A stretch of DNA of 64,000 bases, taken from positions 309,225,115 through 309,289,114 of the forward strand of contig NC_080672.1 of assembly GCF_030247195.1 (NCBI RefSeq). Reading direction: 5' to 3'. The stretch comes from Topomyia yanbarensis. Its lineage: Eukaryota > Arthropoda > Insecta > Diptera > Culicidae. Shown piece after piece: positions 35,285 to 47,004 of the stretch. The notes beneath the pieces are model-generated. The model searched no databases, was not told the origin of the DNA, and worked only from the letters and a program-made list of their open reading frames with translations. Positions within the stretch are counted from its first letter, which is position 1. Each line of letters begins with the position of its first letter. The translations under genes were made by a program, and so were the position numbers.

Positions 35285-36575
35285 CTCCTTTTGAATGCAA
35301 AAGACTTAGAATATATTTGAAGGTTAGTTTGCGCGCGCATTTAGTAATTTACGCGATTTCTACAAAAATACACTAGGTCCCTTTTAATGCCAAAGACTAG
35401 GAAAATATTTGAAGATTGTTTTTTGGCGCGCATTTCGCAAAATTTCCTCGTAAAAAGGGAAAAGACGGATCTTGAAGACTCCTTGTGGCCCGCACCTCAA
35501 CAATATGGGTATTTTTGGAATGGTCTTGACGACCTGGCAAACAAAATTCGCTAAAAACCAAAACAAAATGGGTATTTTTGGAATTGTTTTGACGAATGGG
35601 TGTCAAAGCTTGATGTTTAGCACCATTTTGAAATCCAAGTTGGCTACTTTCGGTTTGGCAAAAGTCGCTATAACCCAATCAAAATGGGTATTTTTAGGAT
35701 CGTCTGTATAACGACTTCTGATTTAACGAAATTCTCTATAAATCAATCAATATGGATATTTTCGCATGTGATTGACGAGTAAGTGTGAGATGTGTATGTT
35801 TGGTGCCAATTTGGAATCCCAGATGGCGACTTCCAATTTGGCAAAATTCAATGGCAGGTGTCAAAGGTCGAAATTTAACGCCATTTTAAAATCCAAGTTT
35901 TACTAAATTCGTTATAAACCAATCAAAATGAGTACTTTCGGAATGGTTTTGATGAGTGGGTTTTAGAGGTCGATGTTTGACGTCATTTTGAAAAACAAGA
36001 TGGCGACTTCCGGTTTAACGAAACTGGTTATAAACCAATCAATATAAGCATTTCCGGAATGGTTTTGACAACTACAAGTCGATATTTGACGCCATTTTGA
36101 AATGCAAGATAGCGACTTCCGGTTTGCCAAATTCGCTATAAACCAATCGATATCGGTATTTTAGGAATGGTTTTGATGAGAGGGTGTCACAGGTCGATGC
36201 TTAGCATTACGAAATCCAAGATGACGACTTCCGGATGGGCAAAATTCACTATAATCAAGATTGGGAAAGAAAATGGAAGAAAATGCAGAAATGGTTTGGG
36301 AAAGAAAATGGAACAAAATCTAGTCAACTCACATGGAAAAATTTAGTCAACTCGCAACCTAAATAAAATCCAAAAATACCCATATTGATTGGATTGTAGC
36401 GAAACCAAGCATCAACCTTCAACAACCACTCATCAAAACCATTCTGAAAATACCTATATTGTTAAGGAGTCTCGAAGTCCATTTTTGAGTCTTTTACATT
36501 CAAAGCAGAAACCGCGCAAATTGTGAAATGCGCGCGAAAAGACAATTCAAATATATTCTAAATTTTTTGCATCGA
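35285..36575. repeat. Degenerate ~120-bp tandem array within inverted flanks
   Basis: Between about 35460 and 36440 roughly eight diverged units repeat 'aaccaatcaatatgggtatttttggaatggttttgacgagtgg', then 'cgatgtttgacgccatttt', then 'gaaatccaagatggcgacttccggtttg'. The last unit is partly inverted (36365-36460). Flanks 'ttagaatatatttgaa...gcgcgcatt' (about 35310) and their reverse complement (about 36520-36560) face each other, so the array may be the core of a larger foldback element. No gene. Confidence 0.7.
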
Positions 36576-36596
36576 AAAACTTATTCGAATAAATGC

Positions 36597-36662
36597 GTGC
36601 TTTTACGCTGTTTTTTACTCGGTTTGTTTTACGCGATACGTATACCAGCGTAATAAACCTGA
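36597..36662 (+). mobile_element. Right-end fragment of the H (ACGCGG) family
   Basis: Sequence 'ttttactcggtttgttttacgcgatacgtataccagcgtaataaacctga' parallels the right end of element H (ttacgcggctcgtatcccccgcgtaaa...cctgagtg). Only this end remains. Confidence 0.5.
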
Positions 36663-36960
36663 TCTTATTGTTACATTGTTTGCGCAGTAGACATCGACCT
36701 ATTGTTTGCTTTTGCAAAGTAGACAAAGCTACAAACATGGAAGAAATTTACTTGCTCCGTTGGTCGCAGTATTTTAGCTTCTATTCTGAGCAAGATGAGA
36801 AGATAGACTGGAACCAAAATGCGTTATCTGCTGTATAACTATGCTAAAATTAGCGACGAACTTTGGAATTCATCCCGCGAGTGTAAAATTCATCAAATAC
36901 AAGTTTAGGAAACACTATGTTTTGGGTGAACTGCCATAAAGAAACAATTAATTTTCCATA

Positions 36961-37127
36961 CCCAAGCAACACTTGCAACATGTAATGGCCGCGGTTTGTT
37001 GCATAACCATAAACTCTTGCTGGTGCGCTTTTTCAGTTGCTAAATCAGTTGAATAATGGTTTATGTGCGATTCTTTTCAACAAGTTTTGTTGTAGAAACT
37101 GCTAATCAACAAGCGGTGCTGCTCGGG
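36961..37127. mobile_element. TA-target MITE (167 bp), ends CCC(A/G)AGCA
   Basis: The left end CCCAAGCAACACTTG and the right end (inward) CCCGAGCAGCACCGCTTG are bordered by TA (36959-36960 and 37128-37129). It is non-coding and shares its end signature with elements C and 48228-48467. Confidence 0.7.
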
Positions 37128-37218
37128 TACTCGATACTCGATTTAACCAATACAGTGGGAACGATAGTCGGAATAATTTAATGTATCAAGAAACGGAACA
37201 ACCTGGAAAGCAAAATCG

Positions 37219-37797
37219 TGCAAAATAAAAGCAACGTGCTGTAATCGCGAGTTTTGGCGCGAGCGGATGCATGACGACGAGACCTATGTGAAAGAGGTTT
37301 TAAAAACCCTTCTAGGTCTATTTTACGTACATCGTAGAGGAGGATATAAGCGATACGAACACGTTGATTCATCCTCCGTCCGACGAAATTTGATCGAAAT
37401 GTACTGGTATGGCAAGCAATATGTTCCTGTGGCTTGAAATCTACCAACTATGAATGCGGGAATGTGTCGATCGGAGTATCTGTTGAAGAGATTGCTGTCT
37501 TTAAATGATAAGTATAGTACCCCTCAACTGTTTTGGCCGGATTTGGGATCGGCGTACGACTCTCAAATTCTCAATTGGGTCACGGAGAAATATATAGATT
37601 TCGACGAAAAAAATCTCAATCCACCAAATTGCCTGCAGCTTCGATCCATCGAACATTACTAAGCAATCAAAAACTAGTGAAGAAGCTTGGAATATGTAGG
37701 AGTTCAAAAAAATGGGGCTAAAGCGTCCAAAAATTTGATGAAACACATGTTCGGAAGTAGTATTCGATCAGAAATTCGTAAATTCGAGATGGAGTAA
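37219..37797 (+). pseudogene. mariner-type (ITmD37E-like) transposase relic
   Basis: In one continuous frame the catalytic half of a DDE transposase can be read. MHDDETYVK at 37267-37293 carries the first Asp, STPQLFWPDLGS near 37515-37550 the second, and LNPPNCLQLRSIEHY near 37612-37660 the Glu. Between the second Asp and the Glu are 36 residues. The ITmD37E family, first described in mosquitoes, has 37, and comparison of the local motif (GSAYDS for the usual SAHYS) suggests one codon was lost. A TGA at about 37435 and stops directly after the SIEHY motif inactivate it. The N-terminal helix-turn-helix half and the inverted ends are not recognisable, so it cannot mobilise itself. Confidence 0.8.
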
Positions 37798-37800
37798 TAT

Positions 37801-38927
37801 TAATTTTATATGGTGTTCACACTGTTCAAGGGGAATCTCGTGTAGCAAAGGACCAAACACTGCATTTTTCCCCGAGAGAATTTTTTTTTAAAGACAAATT
37901 TTGCACACGGGGGCACAATACTTATCTCAAAGGTTTCATTTTAGTGTTGCGGATTGCTCTCGTCAGTAACTGACACCAACTTGGAGCCCACTATATAAAC
38001 CCAAACCAGCACTACATTGGCGCCAGTCTATTTAAAAAGTCAAGTATTTTCTGTGAACTTTTAAACAACTGGCTTGTTCCGAGTGATGTTTCGACAATAA
38101 GTAAATAGTAACTTCTGACTCACTAATGAGGAAGCTGAACCCAAAACTAGTCCTTTGGTTTGAGGACTAAACGTCTGACAGTATGCAATTTTTTCCCAAA
38201 TAAATGTTTCTGGATACCGTAAAAAAACATAATATTCAAATTTTCAGATATAGAATTTCACACACAAACCTATACCAGGTGTGAAACTTGCTATACTCCC
38301 AGCGGCACTGACCAGGGCCATTTCATACCACCCTCTTATATCAAAATCGAAATTTTATCTGTTATTTAAACCTGTCTGAACGAAATAACAACAGCACAAA
38401 TCAATCACTTCCAAAGTTGGCAAATCGCACTTAAAACACCATTTATGCTCATATTGAAAACAAGAAACAGTCCACTCATCGTGTGATGGCTCGCATTGTA
38501 GCGCATTTCAACCGCAAATGAATCAAAATTATTATTCAATTAAATTCCACTGCCTGAAACCGAACAGATTCTGCTGGGATGATCAAACCATTCCTGGTGT
38601 TGTGTTTCGTTTTATTTGTCACCTTGCGGATTGCGAGAATGGTTTACCACCAAAACGCGAAAGGTACTATTTAGAATAGTTGTGGCTACCATAACTGGTT
38701 TTGTCAGGAATCGTGAGGAGATTGGGGGTACGTTTCTACGGAATTGTCTGCTAAATGTTTTCAAATTGAGTACACGAGTGTATTGCTATCTAGAATGCCA
38801 TATATGTTACCAAATACCTACGATCAAAATTTTAAATATTTGGAGATTTCTAAAAATGTCTAAAACAATTATATAGATTACGACTGAGAGGATACGCTCG
38901 TAATATGAAATTGGCTGTCTCAGTCCT
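37801..38927. other. No gene recognised
   Basis: AT-rich DNA. The 86-codon frame 38616-38876 has no motif. Nothing further is supported. Confidence 0.45.
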
Positions 38928-39167
38928 ATTATTTATTTATTTTTATTTATTTATTCACTACATTTGACATTGAGCTTAAAGCTCTTAGTGGCTGACTAGT
39001 TTTAATTTGAAAACAATACTTTTTTATCATTGTAAGTTAGGAGATTTCATCTCAATAATTTATAAAAATATTAATCATGACATAAAAATGACAATATTAT
39101 CCAAATTACTAATTAAAATTTAAATTAAAATGATTATAGAGAGAAAGTTAAAAGCGCTAATTGAAGC

Positions 39168-40584
39168 CTAACAAAAAACGTGTAATTGTTCAGAGAGCTT
39201 TTGCTGATTCAGTCGATGTTTGAATTTAGTTACAGGAAGTTCCTTTAATTCATCTTGAAGATTGTTGTAGAGTGCAGTTGCTTTGTAGAGGACTGCGTTC
39301 TGCCCATATCTCCGAGTAATGCTTCTCCAAGTAACTAGGCGATCTCTTCCGCGTGTGTAGTGCTGATGCTGCTCGAAGACTCTGGATAGTGCTGTGTTTG
39401 TGTGGATACTGTTGTGCAACATTTTGTGTATGTGCAAACATGCCAGAATAGTAGAGGTTTCTCTTGGTTACAACAGAAATCACTTCAGAAATTCTTTTAA
39501 ATACACCGGCGATTTGGGCCAACTTAATACTTAAGTTTTTAATGTGGGTAGTCCACTTCATATCACTGTCCATCCAAACAACTAAATAATTGAATTCATC
39601 AACACGCACGATTGGAATGTCTTTATACAACATATCCAAATTAAAACTTTTTTCTACATTGAACAGCATGTATTTTGTTTTGTTAATATTCACTGAAAGT
39701 TTGTGTTGGTTCATCCATCTTCTTAACAGGAGCAAATCTTCACTGATTAGTTGTTGCAGTTCAGTACATGAATCACCAGCATATATCAGTACAATATCAT
39801 CCGCATACATAAACATCGTACCATGCAACTGTAGATCCTTCAAGTTATTTACATAGCAATTGAACAATGTGGGACCTAGTGTACTGCCTTGTACCACGCC
39901 GCATTCAACCTTTTCCATTGGACTGGATATGTTTTTATCTCGTACAAATTGTAAACGATCGCTGAGAAACGACCGAAACCACTGTGATGTTTTACCGTTG
40001 CTACCAAGCTCACTAAGGTTACGTGCGAGTACTGTTTTGTCACAGGTATCAAATGCTTTGCTCAGATCGAGAAACACTGTTGCTACCTTTTTCTTTTTAT
40101 CGCAGTTTGACTGGATTTCAGTAACGGCTGTAATTTTTGATACTTTCAAATACGCTGGAATTCGAGATTGCTGAATCGAAGAATTAATAACATCTGCTAT
40201 ACATGGTGAAAGTTCGTCCTTCAATGTCTTAAACACCTTTGTTTGGATTCCATCGAATCCGGTTGATGCAGACGCAGGAAGCTTGGAAATAACTTTGTTT
40301 ACCTCAAGAGTGTTTGTTGGTACAAAATTTAACTGGTTATTTGTACGAAAACGTAACGGTTTAACGGCAGTATACGGAATTTTTTCAGCCAGACATTTTC
40401 CTACTGATGAAAAATATTGATTCGCCTTCTCGATAATTTGCTTTTTATTAGATGATGAACTACCATCGCAAGTCATACTTTTGGTTGGTTTCGGCGCTCT
40501 GGTCAATACCTCCTTAATCGTATTCCAGGTTTTAATGACACTGCCTCTGCTATTTTCGAATTTATTAGCGTAATACTGCTTCAT
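39168..40584 (-). pseudogene. ORF2 reverse transcriptase with internal deletion and frameshift
   Basis: A frame of 444 codons runs 40584-39250. It contains TGFDGIQTKVFK near residues 112-124, VFLDLSKAFDT near 170, GVVQGSTLGPTLFNCYVN near 228 and catalytic YADDIVLIY near 258-266. About 70 residues normally lying between AYLKVSKITAV and TEIQSNCDKKKK (the loop with YRPIS and the FRK motif) are missing in frame at about 40125. A second loss near 39445 removes the thumb segment and shifts frame; the true C-terminus continues in 39437-39168 (HQHYTRGRDRLV, LYNNLQDELKELPVTKFKHRL). It keeps the palm aspartates but cannot be functional. Confidence 0.8.
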
Positions 40585-40992
40585 TTTCTATCGTTTCACG
40601 ATTGTCATTTTATTACACCAATAACTGTAGATATTACGGACAAATTCATCTGATGTGTTTCTACGGTGTTTTGTATACCAATAATTTTTGGTCCGGATAC
40701 ACACTTTTACTTCTTCGTCGATCCACGGTTTGGAGTGCTTCTGATTACTGCGCCTTATTCGTATTTGCTTCGTTGCTCTTGTCTGGTATGTTTGAATCTT
40801 GGAAATGAGTGATTGGTAGTTTTCATCCACATTTGCTCAGTGATACGTGATGATCGGGTTCTGAGACAGTAACTCACGAAGTGCATTGATATCAATTTTC
40901 GGGTACGAATCACTCGTTCGTGATTCAATGTTCGTGTTAAAGTCGGCTTCCAGAAATACTGCATCGTGATCGAATAAATTGTATTGTAAATG

Positions 40993-41673
40993 CTACATCG
41001 TTATAGAGAGCTCAGTATTATTCGTGACAAAATGATCCAAACACGCTCCATTTCGTGTAGGTGTTGAGTTACAAAAATTAAAACCATTTGAGAGAATAAC
41101 GTTAGTGTACCTAAGAACAGTTGGTGTTGGTTTCGTTATATCGAAATTAAAATCGCCTCCCACTATGACTGTGTTAGAACGTTGGTTCACCAGAAAACCA
41201 TCTAACATATTTAGGAATGTATCAATAGACGATGATAGAGTTTGTGGTGGTCTATACACTGACACCAAAGCGATCTTTTCCTGGTTACCAAAATCAACTG
41301 CAACTATACTGTTATATCCGTCACCGTAGTTATGGACAAGTGTACAATTTATATCTTTGTGAGCAAATACTGCTGAACCACCTCCTCTTCGAGTTGATCT
41401 TGATGCAAAGAAGCACTGATAAGCTTTCAGACACATAGATGATTCAATGTCTTTATTAGACTATATTTCTGTGATCAAAATTGCGTCCACACGGCAGCTG
41501 ACTGCATCGAGCAAGAATTCTAGGTCAGTAAGTTTTTCCTTTAGCCTTTTTGCGTTAAAGTAGAATAACTTCAGACTGGTATGCTTATTGAATTTGAGAC
41601 GACTGATTGATGATATATATCTAGTGCTTGTTTGGAATGGTAGATGTAGGTTAGGATCATTTAGTGTATTCAT
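40993..41673 (-). pseudogene. ORF2 N-terminal AP endonuclease, one in-frame stop
   Basis: Starts MNTLNDPNLHLPF at 41673, overlapping ORF1. FNAKRLKEKLTDLEFLL and DAILITE give the first catalytic part; a TAG follows where the family has Trp of the ETW motif. The same frame resumes SNKDIESSMCLKAYQCFF and continues through GGGSAVFAHKD, VSVYRPP, VIVGGDFNFD (catalytic D/N) and CLDHFVTNN to 40993. It would nick the target site. The linker to RT continues in other frames (40964-40588: RSNQKHSKPWIDEEVKVCIRTKN), showing more frameshifts. Confidence 0.75.
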
Positions 41674-42647
41674 TTAGTGTTGTGATAGAAGTGACTTCTC
41701 TTACTCTACCTTTTTCCGTTTTTCTAACCAATAATCTACCATCTTTAATCCAAGCAAATTTGATTTTACCATTGCGTTTTAGGTCTCTAGCAATTTTGTA
41801 CAGATACCGATTTCATTTCGTTAACACCTCATTAATGTAGACGTTTTGTGAGTTTTCGGCGGGTATGTTCAATACATCAGTCGTAAGATCTCGTTTGGTC
41901 TTCTTTTTGGCTAAAACTTCATCTCTGTTTTTCATTTTTGTTAAGCTTTACATGTATCGATGGAGGAATTGTCGATGGAGACTTCGAGGACATGTTTGAA
42001 GAAGTTGTAAAGATTTCCTTCACTTCACTCTGCTCTAGTCGAACTCCAATCACTCGACAGAGTGACATGGTTGTGTCGAATAAATTCTCCCCCTCCACTA
42101 AGGGAACATTGGAAATCCCGAAAAATTTCCTAAATTTATTCTGCTTTAGTTTATCCATCTCTACTTCATAAAAGTCTAACTGTTTTCGCATTTCGAGGTT
42201 ATCGTGCCGCAGTTGCTGTTGTTCGTCCACTAGAGTATCCGTAGTATTCCGTAGTTCTTCGAGGGTATTTTGTATTCCTCTTACCCCGGTAATGATTTCC
42301 TGTTGCCAGCCAATTAGCTGGCCCAGCTTGGATTCAATCCGTGTTATCGTCATCTCCAAATTAGACGATCCAATAGTAGCTTTTCTCGCATATTGTGGTG
42401 TAGACAAAGGTTGATCAGCCATTTTTAGCGTGCTCCTTCTATTTTTATTTCGATTCTCCTTACAAGGCAAGCAGAACCAAAATTTATCGGGAACAGTCTG
42501 AATCTCTTGATATTCCACATCAGATAACAATGTACAGGCCTTGTGAAACCAGTGTTTACACTTTCCGTCACATTGTAATGGTTTGCCACTTCGCAAATTA
42601 ATATTTTTCTTACACTTCGCGCACGATTGAACGACTTGATTCGCCAT
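41657..42647 (-). pseudogene. ORF1 with PHD finger, coiled coil and FP-like C-terminus (frameshifted)
   Basis: The intact first part (42647-41919, 242 codons) starts MANQVVQSCAKCKKN. It forms a C4HC3 PHD finger in residues 9-60 (CAKC, C..KC, HWFH, C, CLPC), then a Gln/Leu-rich coiled coil around residues 100-170. Just before its stop the natural frame is lost in an A-rich run (AAAAATGAAAAACAGAG). The continuation reads NRDEVLAKKKTKRDLTTDVL and later KIKFAWIKDGRLLVRKTEKG to a stop at 41657, with one TGA at about 41815. PHD-containing ORF1 proteins bind element RNA in CR1-type LINEs; the C-terminal part resembles the baculovirus-FP-like region seen in such ORF1s. The ancestral end overlaps the ORF2 start by 17 bases. 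Confidence 0.75.
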
Positions 42648-42750
42648 CTTGCCAAGGATGTTTAATTATTAATCAAAACATGGGTTGCATGCGGCCCAAC
42701 GTTTCGGCCTATGCTAATGGCCTTTCTTAAGGGTACTTGTGCAATATAAC

Positions 42751-42841
42751 TACTTACCTGTCCAATAAATTTATCGAAAATGCAGTTCATTTTAGTGTTT
42801 TGTGACTCACCTGAAATGAGACAGAAATATTATGAGATTAG
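42751..42841 (-). promoter_or_regulatory. Candidate recursive splice site with downstream 5' splice site
   Basis: On the minus strand: a branch-point consensus CTAAT (42841-42837), about 27 bases later a pyrimidine-rich stretch ending TCTCATTTCAG, then directly GTGAGT (junction between 42811 and 42810). This gives CAG|GTGAGT. Fifty-three bases further is ACAG|GTAAGT (junction between 42758 and 42757). A fused 3'/5' splice site followed by a strong 5' splice site matches the known recursive-splicing arrangement in long insect introns. It lies just upstream of the CR1 leader. No transcript evidence is available here. Confidence 0.4.
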
Positions 42842-45130
42842 TTTAAGAGAAGATTTTATTGATGAGCAGCTATGAAAAATGATAACAAATCAAATAAAAA
42901 ACTATATTAGATCGATAAAATTTGAATGGCTAAAGTCGAAATTCATTTTGAACGGCAAACGGAAAAAAAACTTCCGCATCTTCAAATTCACCAATGTTTG
43001 ATTGTAAAAATACATTCCTTTTTAGAGGTTCATTCATTCGTGTTGTCATCCATGTATACTGGATATAGGGAAAAAAACTGTTCAAACAAAGTACAGCCAT
43101 ATTAGGCGAGAAACGAATTCATTGTAAAAGGTACCGACCGCTTGACGGTTCAGTTGCCAGTAAGTACCCGAGATCCCGGTACCGGTTTTAAACGTTACAA
43201 TTAGCTATGATTGATGACAATTATTTTAACCCCATCCCGACCCCAACATGATACGCTGTGGCCGGCCTGCCTAGTGGAACGCGTGGTAATCTACCTACCT
43301 GCAGGTGAAACGCATCAATGTACGAGAACCGCAGCACAGTGGCTCGACACTGACTACTAGCCAGCCATATATGAACAGCTCAATTCGTCCCAACCCAGCG
43401 CCTGGTTGGATGGTTCTGGTCGAGGTGTTGTTTTGAATTTGATGGCATCATTATGAGTGATTTGATCTGAATTTTAATCCAACTATCGGTATAATCACTC
43501 TCGACGATAGCACTACAGTTGTAGGGCTGATCAATTTAATATTTTTTGCAGGAAAGAACTTCAAAACTTGCATTTGAATTCATTAAAAACTCGGGAAATT
43601 CTGAATGCATCCGGAATGATATGTACGTAGATATCCCACCTTCAAGTGGTGCGCTGTAAAAGTTCGAATTTTTAATCAACCCTACACGTTTTGCACACGT
43701 CGTACATCATATACCTGGAGGATGATTTGTCGTGTTCACCTGCGTGCCTCTTTGATACGAACGATGCAGTGATGTACTTGGCGTGACGTAAAAGGAGCTG
43801 TTGCCACTCTAATACATATCGTTCTCCGGACACAATGACCGCAACGTGCTGCGCAATGTATCGTTTAGAAGTATGTACCAGGGCCACGGATGCCCTCGGA
43901 GCAGATTATCTTGTTGATCGAATTTCTATACAAGCGTACACGGTCGCAGTTAATGGGGTAGTGCCTTGATAATTCGTCTAATTCAATGTCTTTCGTTTTC
44001 ATAAATGGTAAAATTGTTCAATTTCATCTAAATCTGCATTACCCTTCGCGCCCCTTTTCTACCTTTTCTTCCGGCGTTTGTTTGACCTTTACGGTTCCGG
44101 CTTTCTTCAGAAAGCTTAAAAAGATTTGTTGTGTTTCAATCAGTGGGCGAAAACGATTCTTATCCAGTACCTCGATCACTTTAGACAAGACAAAAGAAAA
44201 CCCATTCATTTAGTGTCACAATCTCTTTGAGCGATTTCGGCCATCTGTTTCGAAAGACTTCGCCGTCGATTCTTATTGTACTGGACAACTTGAAAGCAAA
44301 CGAAATCACGATAACCAAAAATTCATTCTACACCAATATGTTCGGCTCATTATCATTACCATTTATTCCATCAACATTGACGCAATTACGGTCTAATTGG
44401 TATTCGACTCTCGCTGAACTTTTTCGTTCCAATGACATGCATGGACAAGAAAGTCACCACCAGTAGGTTGGACTTTGACCAGGTATACTCGTGCCGAAAA
44501 GCATGCATGCACGTTGCATCCCAAGGCGAAAACTCATTGGCATCTTTTGTTTCAATGCACATCCATGTGCGATACCATCAAAGACAATAACTACGATTCC
44601 TTTTCGCTCTCGTCGTCTGCTTCTGGTCATGAGCACCGCGCCAATTGTCTTCGTACGCGATGATACGTGATGCCTCCGTGTACCATTTGCGTAAATAATT
44701 GGGCGCACACCGGCGCCGTTCTATGTACAGTCAGTTTTGGAATCGAAACATTGCTGCTGCAGTATGATGACGCACGCAGAGAACCGCGGTTGACACTATG
44801 ACTTTTATTGAATTATTACATTTACCGTCTTGGGGGCGTTCCCCGAATGTTGTCTATCTTCCTTGATTAAATGGTCGAATTTACACCTCAAGCGATGGCG
44901 ATCGATGATCCGTGATCGGTAAATGCGTTCATGACGGTTCGGCCATAAATAGTTGCATTTGCGCAATCGATCCACGTTCATTACGGTCCTCCAAAACGAA
45001 GTAGCTAACTAAATGGGAGGACGTGTCAGTGCGAGTGACGCGGTAATGACCAATGGGTGATTGCAGTCGTACTGCCGGTACTTCGAATAAGACCGCAATT
45101 GATTGTAATAACTTGGTGTTCTGGTCATAC
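42842..45130. other. GC-richer block, no gene recognised
   Basis: From about 43180 to 45130 composition is more balanced and I recognise no transposon. It contains TATA-like CATATATGAAC near 43367 and several 60-84-codon frames on both strands (43672-43887 minus, 44454-44708 minus) without motifs. It could be host unique sequence such as intron or distal promoter DNA; I cannot show it. Confidence 0.4.
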
Positions 45131-47004
45131 GACAAACGAAAGTTATTTCCAAACTAAAAGCGTTTGAAATGAATTGCGATTTTTTTAGAAATATTCATAC
45201 AAAAATGTGGTACTGATAATGTTTAGTATACTATCCGGTGCAGATTTTTTGTGTATGGTGAATAACATGGAACACTACATCGAGTACGATAACATTATCA
45301 CCAAGATGCCTGTTTATATCGATAAGGATATTACGGATAGTCGCCTACATGATTTGGCACCGCGCATTTTTTAAATAATAAAAGAAAATCATATCGAAAT
45401 AAAGAGAAGTGGCATCCCCTTGAGAAAGTTGTTCCCCGGTATTCGTAACAGGGTTCATAATGATTCGCCCCCGAGAAAGATCATGCCCAACAGCAAGCAG
45501 TGCGCCCAAGATAGACCATCGCAATCTTTTTCGATTATTTGTTTTATGAATTGATATAATCGAAAATGAACTTTTTTTTCTGAAAAAGCGAATGACCATA
45601 ACGAATAATACATTTATAAATAAGTAAATAAAAAAGTCTTATTTCGGGCCCATAATTTGAGTATTTTTGTATCAACTCTTAAATTATCCGATTTCATTGA
45701 AATCAGAAATTAGCACTACCCTTTATAAGTAAATTCGTATACTTATTTCAAAATTGTGGGTGACGGAAATTTTGGGACTTAATTATTAAACAAAATCCCA
45801 ACAAAAAATGAATTTGCACTAATCTGTTCAGGTATTGGTTTACCTTCGCACTCTCCATAAAGAATGAAATAGATGTTCGAGTTCTTGAAGAGAGCTGTAT
45901 TGGTTGCAAATTGTCGTTTTGTTCAACACGAACTGCTATTCTGAACGCGCTTGTATTGAATATATGGTAAAGATGAAACATGTGCTTTCCAGCCGTTCCA
46001 AATTGATTTATTATTTCTACTACATTTATTTCCTGATTTCTTTTCATCCATCCACCTCTCTCTCTCTCTTTCTTTCACTATCTTTTTACCACTTCGATAC
46101 GTGTTCATTGTTCAATCTTAAGATCGTTAGAGAGCAACGATACATGCTCCCACGAATAACCCAGTTTACTAACTAAAATATGTAATTAGTCGTCCCATTT
46201 TAGTCGCTCTGTAAATGCCTATTGATTGATTGCCTGCTGCTGGTTATAACATTAAGTTAATCGTACATTGAAAAAATATAATCGTTAATCTGGTACGAAA
46301 AGTTTTCGTACACACAACTTTCGCAAAATATACGAATATTTCGTACATATGATGAATCATTCGTAGTTCTACGGTAACGTTTTTATTTTTATTACGAGAA
46401 TATTCTCAATGAGATTTATATGCCGTCTGTAAGTTATCTTATGTGATATAATGCAAAATGGAGTCTTGTACGTCTTTCTTGAAACTTTCAGTGAGGCTCT
46501 ATCGTTATTTGGGTCACATTTCAACATCACGGTCAGGGATGGGAATTATCATTCACTCGCATGATTCTTGGCGAATCCGTTCATTGCGTTTTCAAAGGTC
46601 CTCATGATGTTTCAAACAATAGATTATCAATGTACTGATCAGATAATTATTATTGTAATATTAAATTATATCAGTCAGCATCAATAAATTTTTAACTTCA
46701 ATACAATTATTTTTTTTGTGAGAGGGGGGTGTCATTAAACCCCAAAGTATCCTCTTGGCTACACCAATGCTTGGAGTTATTCATTTCGCTTTTCATTTTC
46801 CAAAATATGTTTCAGATCAATCCGATGCTTATAAGTCAGAAGATTCGCGCAAATGAAAATTATTGCATCGATAAGTGAACAAGTTCCATCTAGACAACTT
46901 GCAATTTTTCGGTGGTCATTCTAGCGGTTGCAGATAGAAAAATGAAATACGAAATTCGTTTTATCGAAATAATATTTGGCTCATTTAAATGGATTATTAC
47001 TATA
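45131..47004. other. No gene recognised
   Basis: AT-rich with one CT microsatellite (about 46056-46077) and a G run in GAGAGGGGGGTG near 46722. No protein similarity. Confidence 0.45.

Larger units (their letters stand above)
38928..42745 (-). mobile_element. CR1-like non-LTR retrotransposon, nearly complete, inactivated
   Basis: Read on the minus strand: a leader with a CCATTAGCATAGGCCGAAAC segment (about 42735-42660), a PHD-finger ORF1, and ORF2 (endonuclease and RT). A short AT-rich 3' region ends in GAATAAATAAATAAAAATAA (about 38955-38928). A microsatellite-like (AAATAA)n tail in place of poly(A) is characteristic of the CR1/L2 group. Both ORFs carry frameshifts, stops and deletions. The exact 5' end and target duplication were not resolved. 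Confidence 0.8.

Noticed and set aside
46056..46077. CT-rich stretch as a regulatory GAGA site cluster
   Set aside because: Short simple repeat with no neighbouring gene or promoter; treated as a microsatellite.
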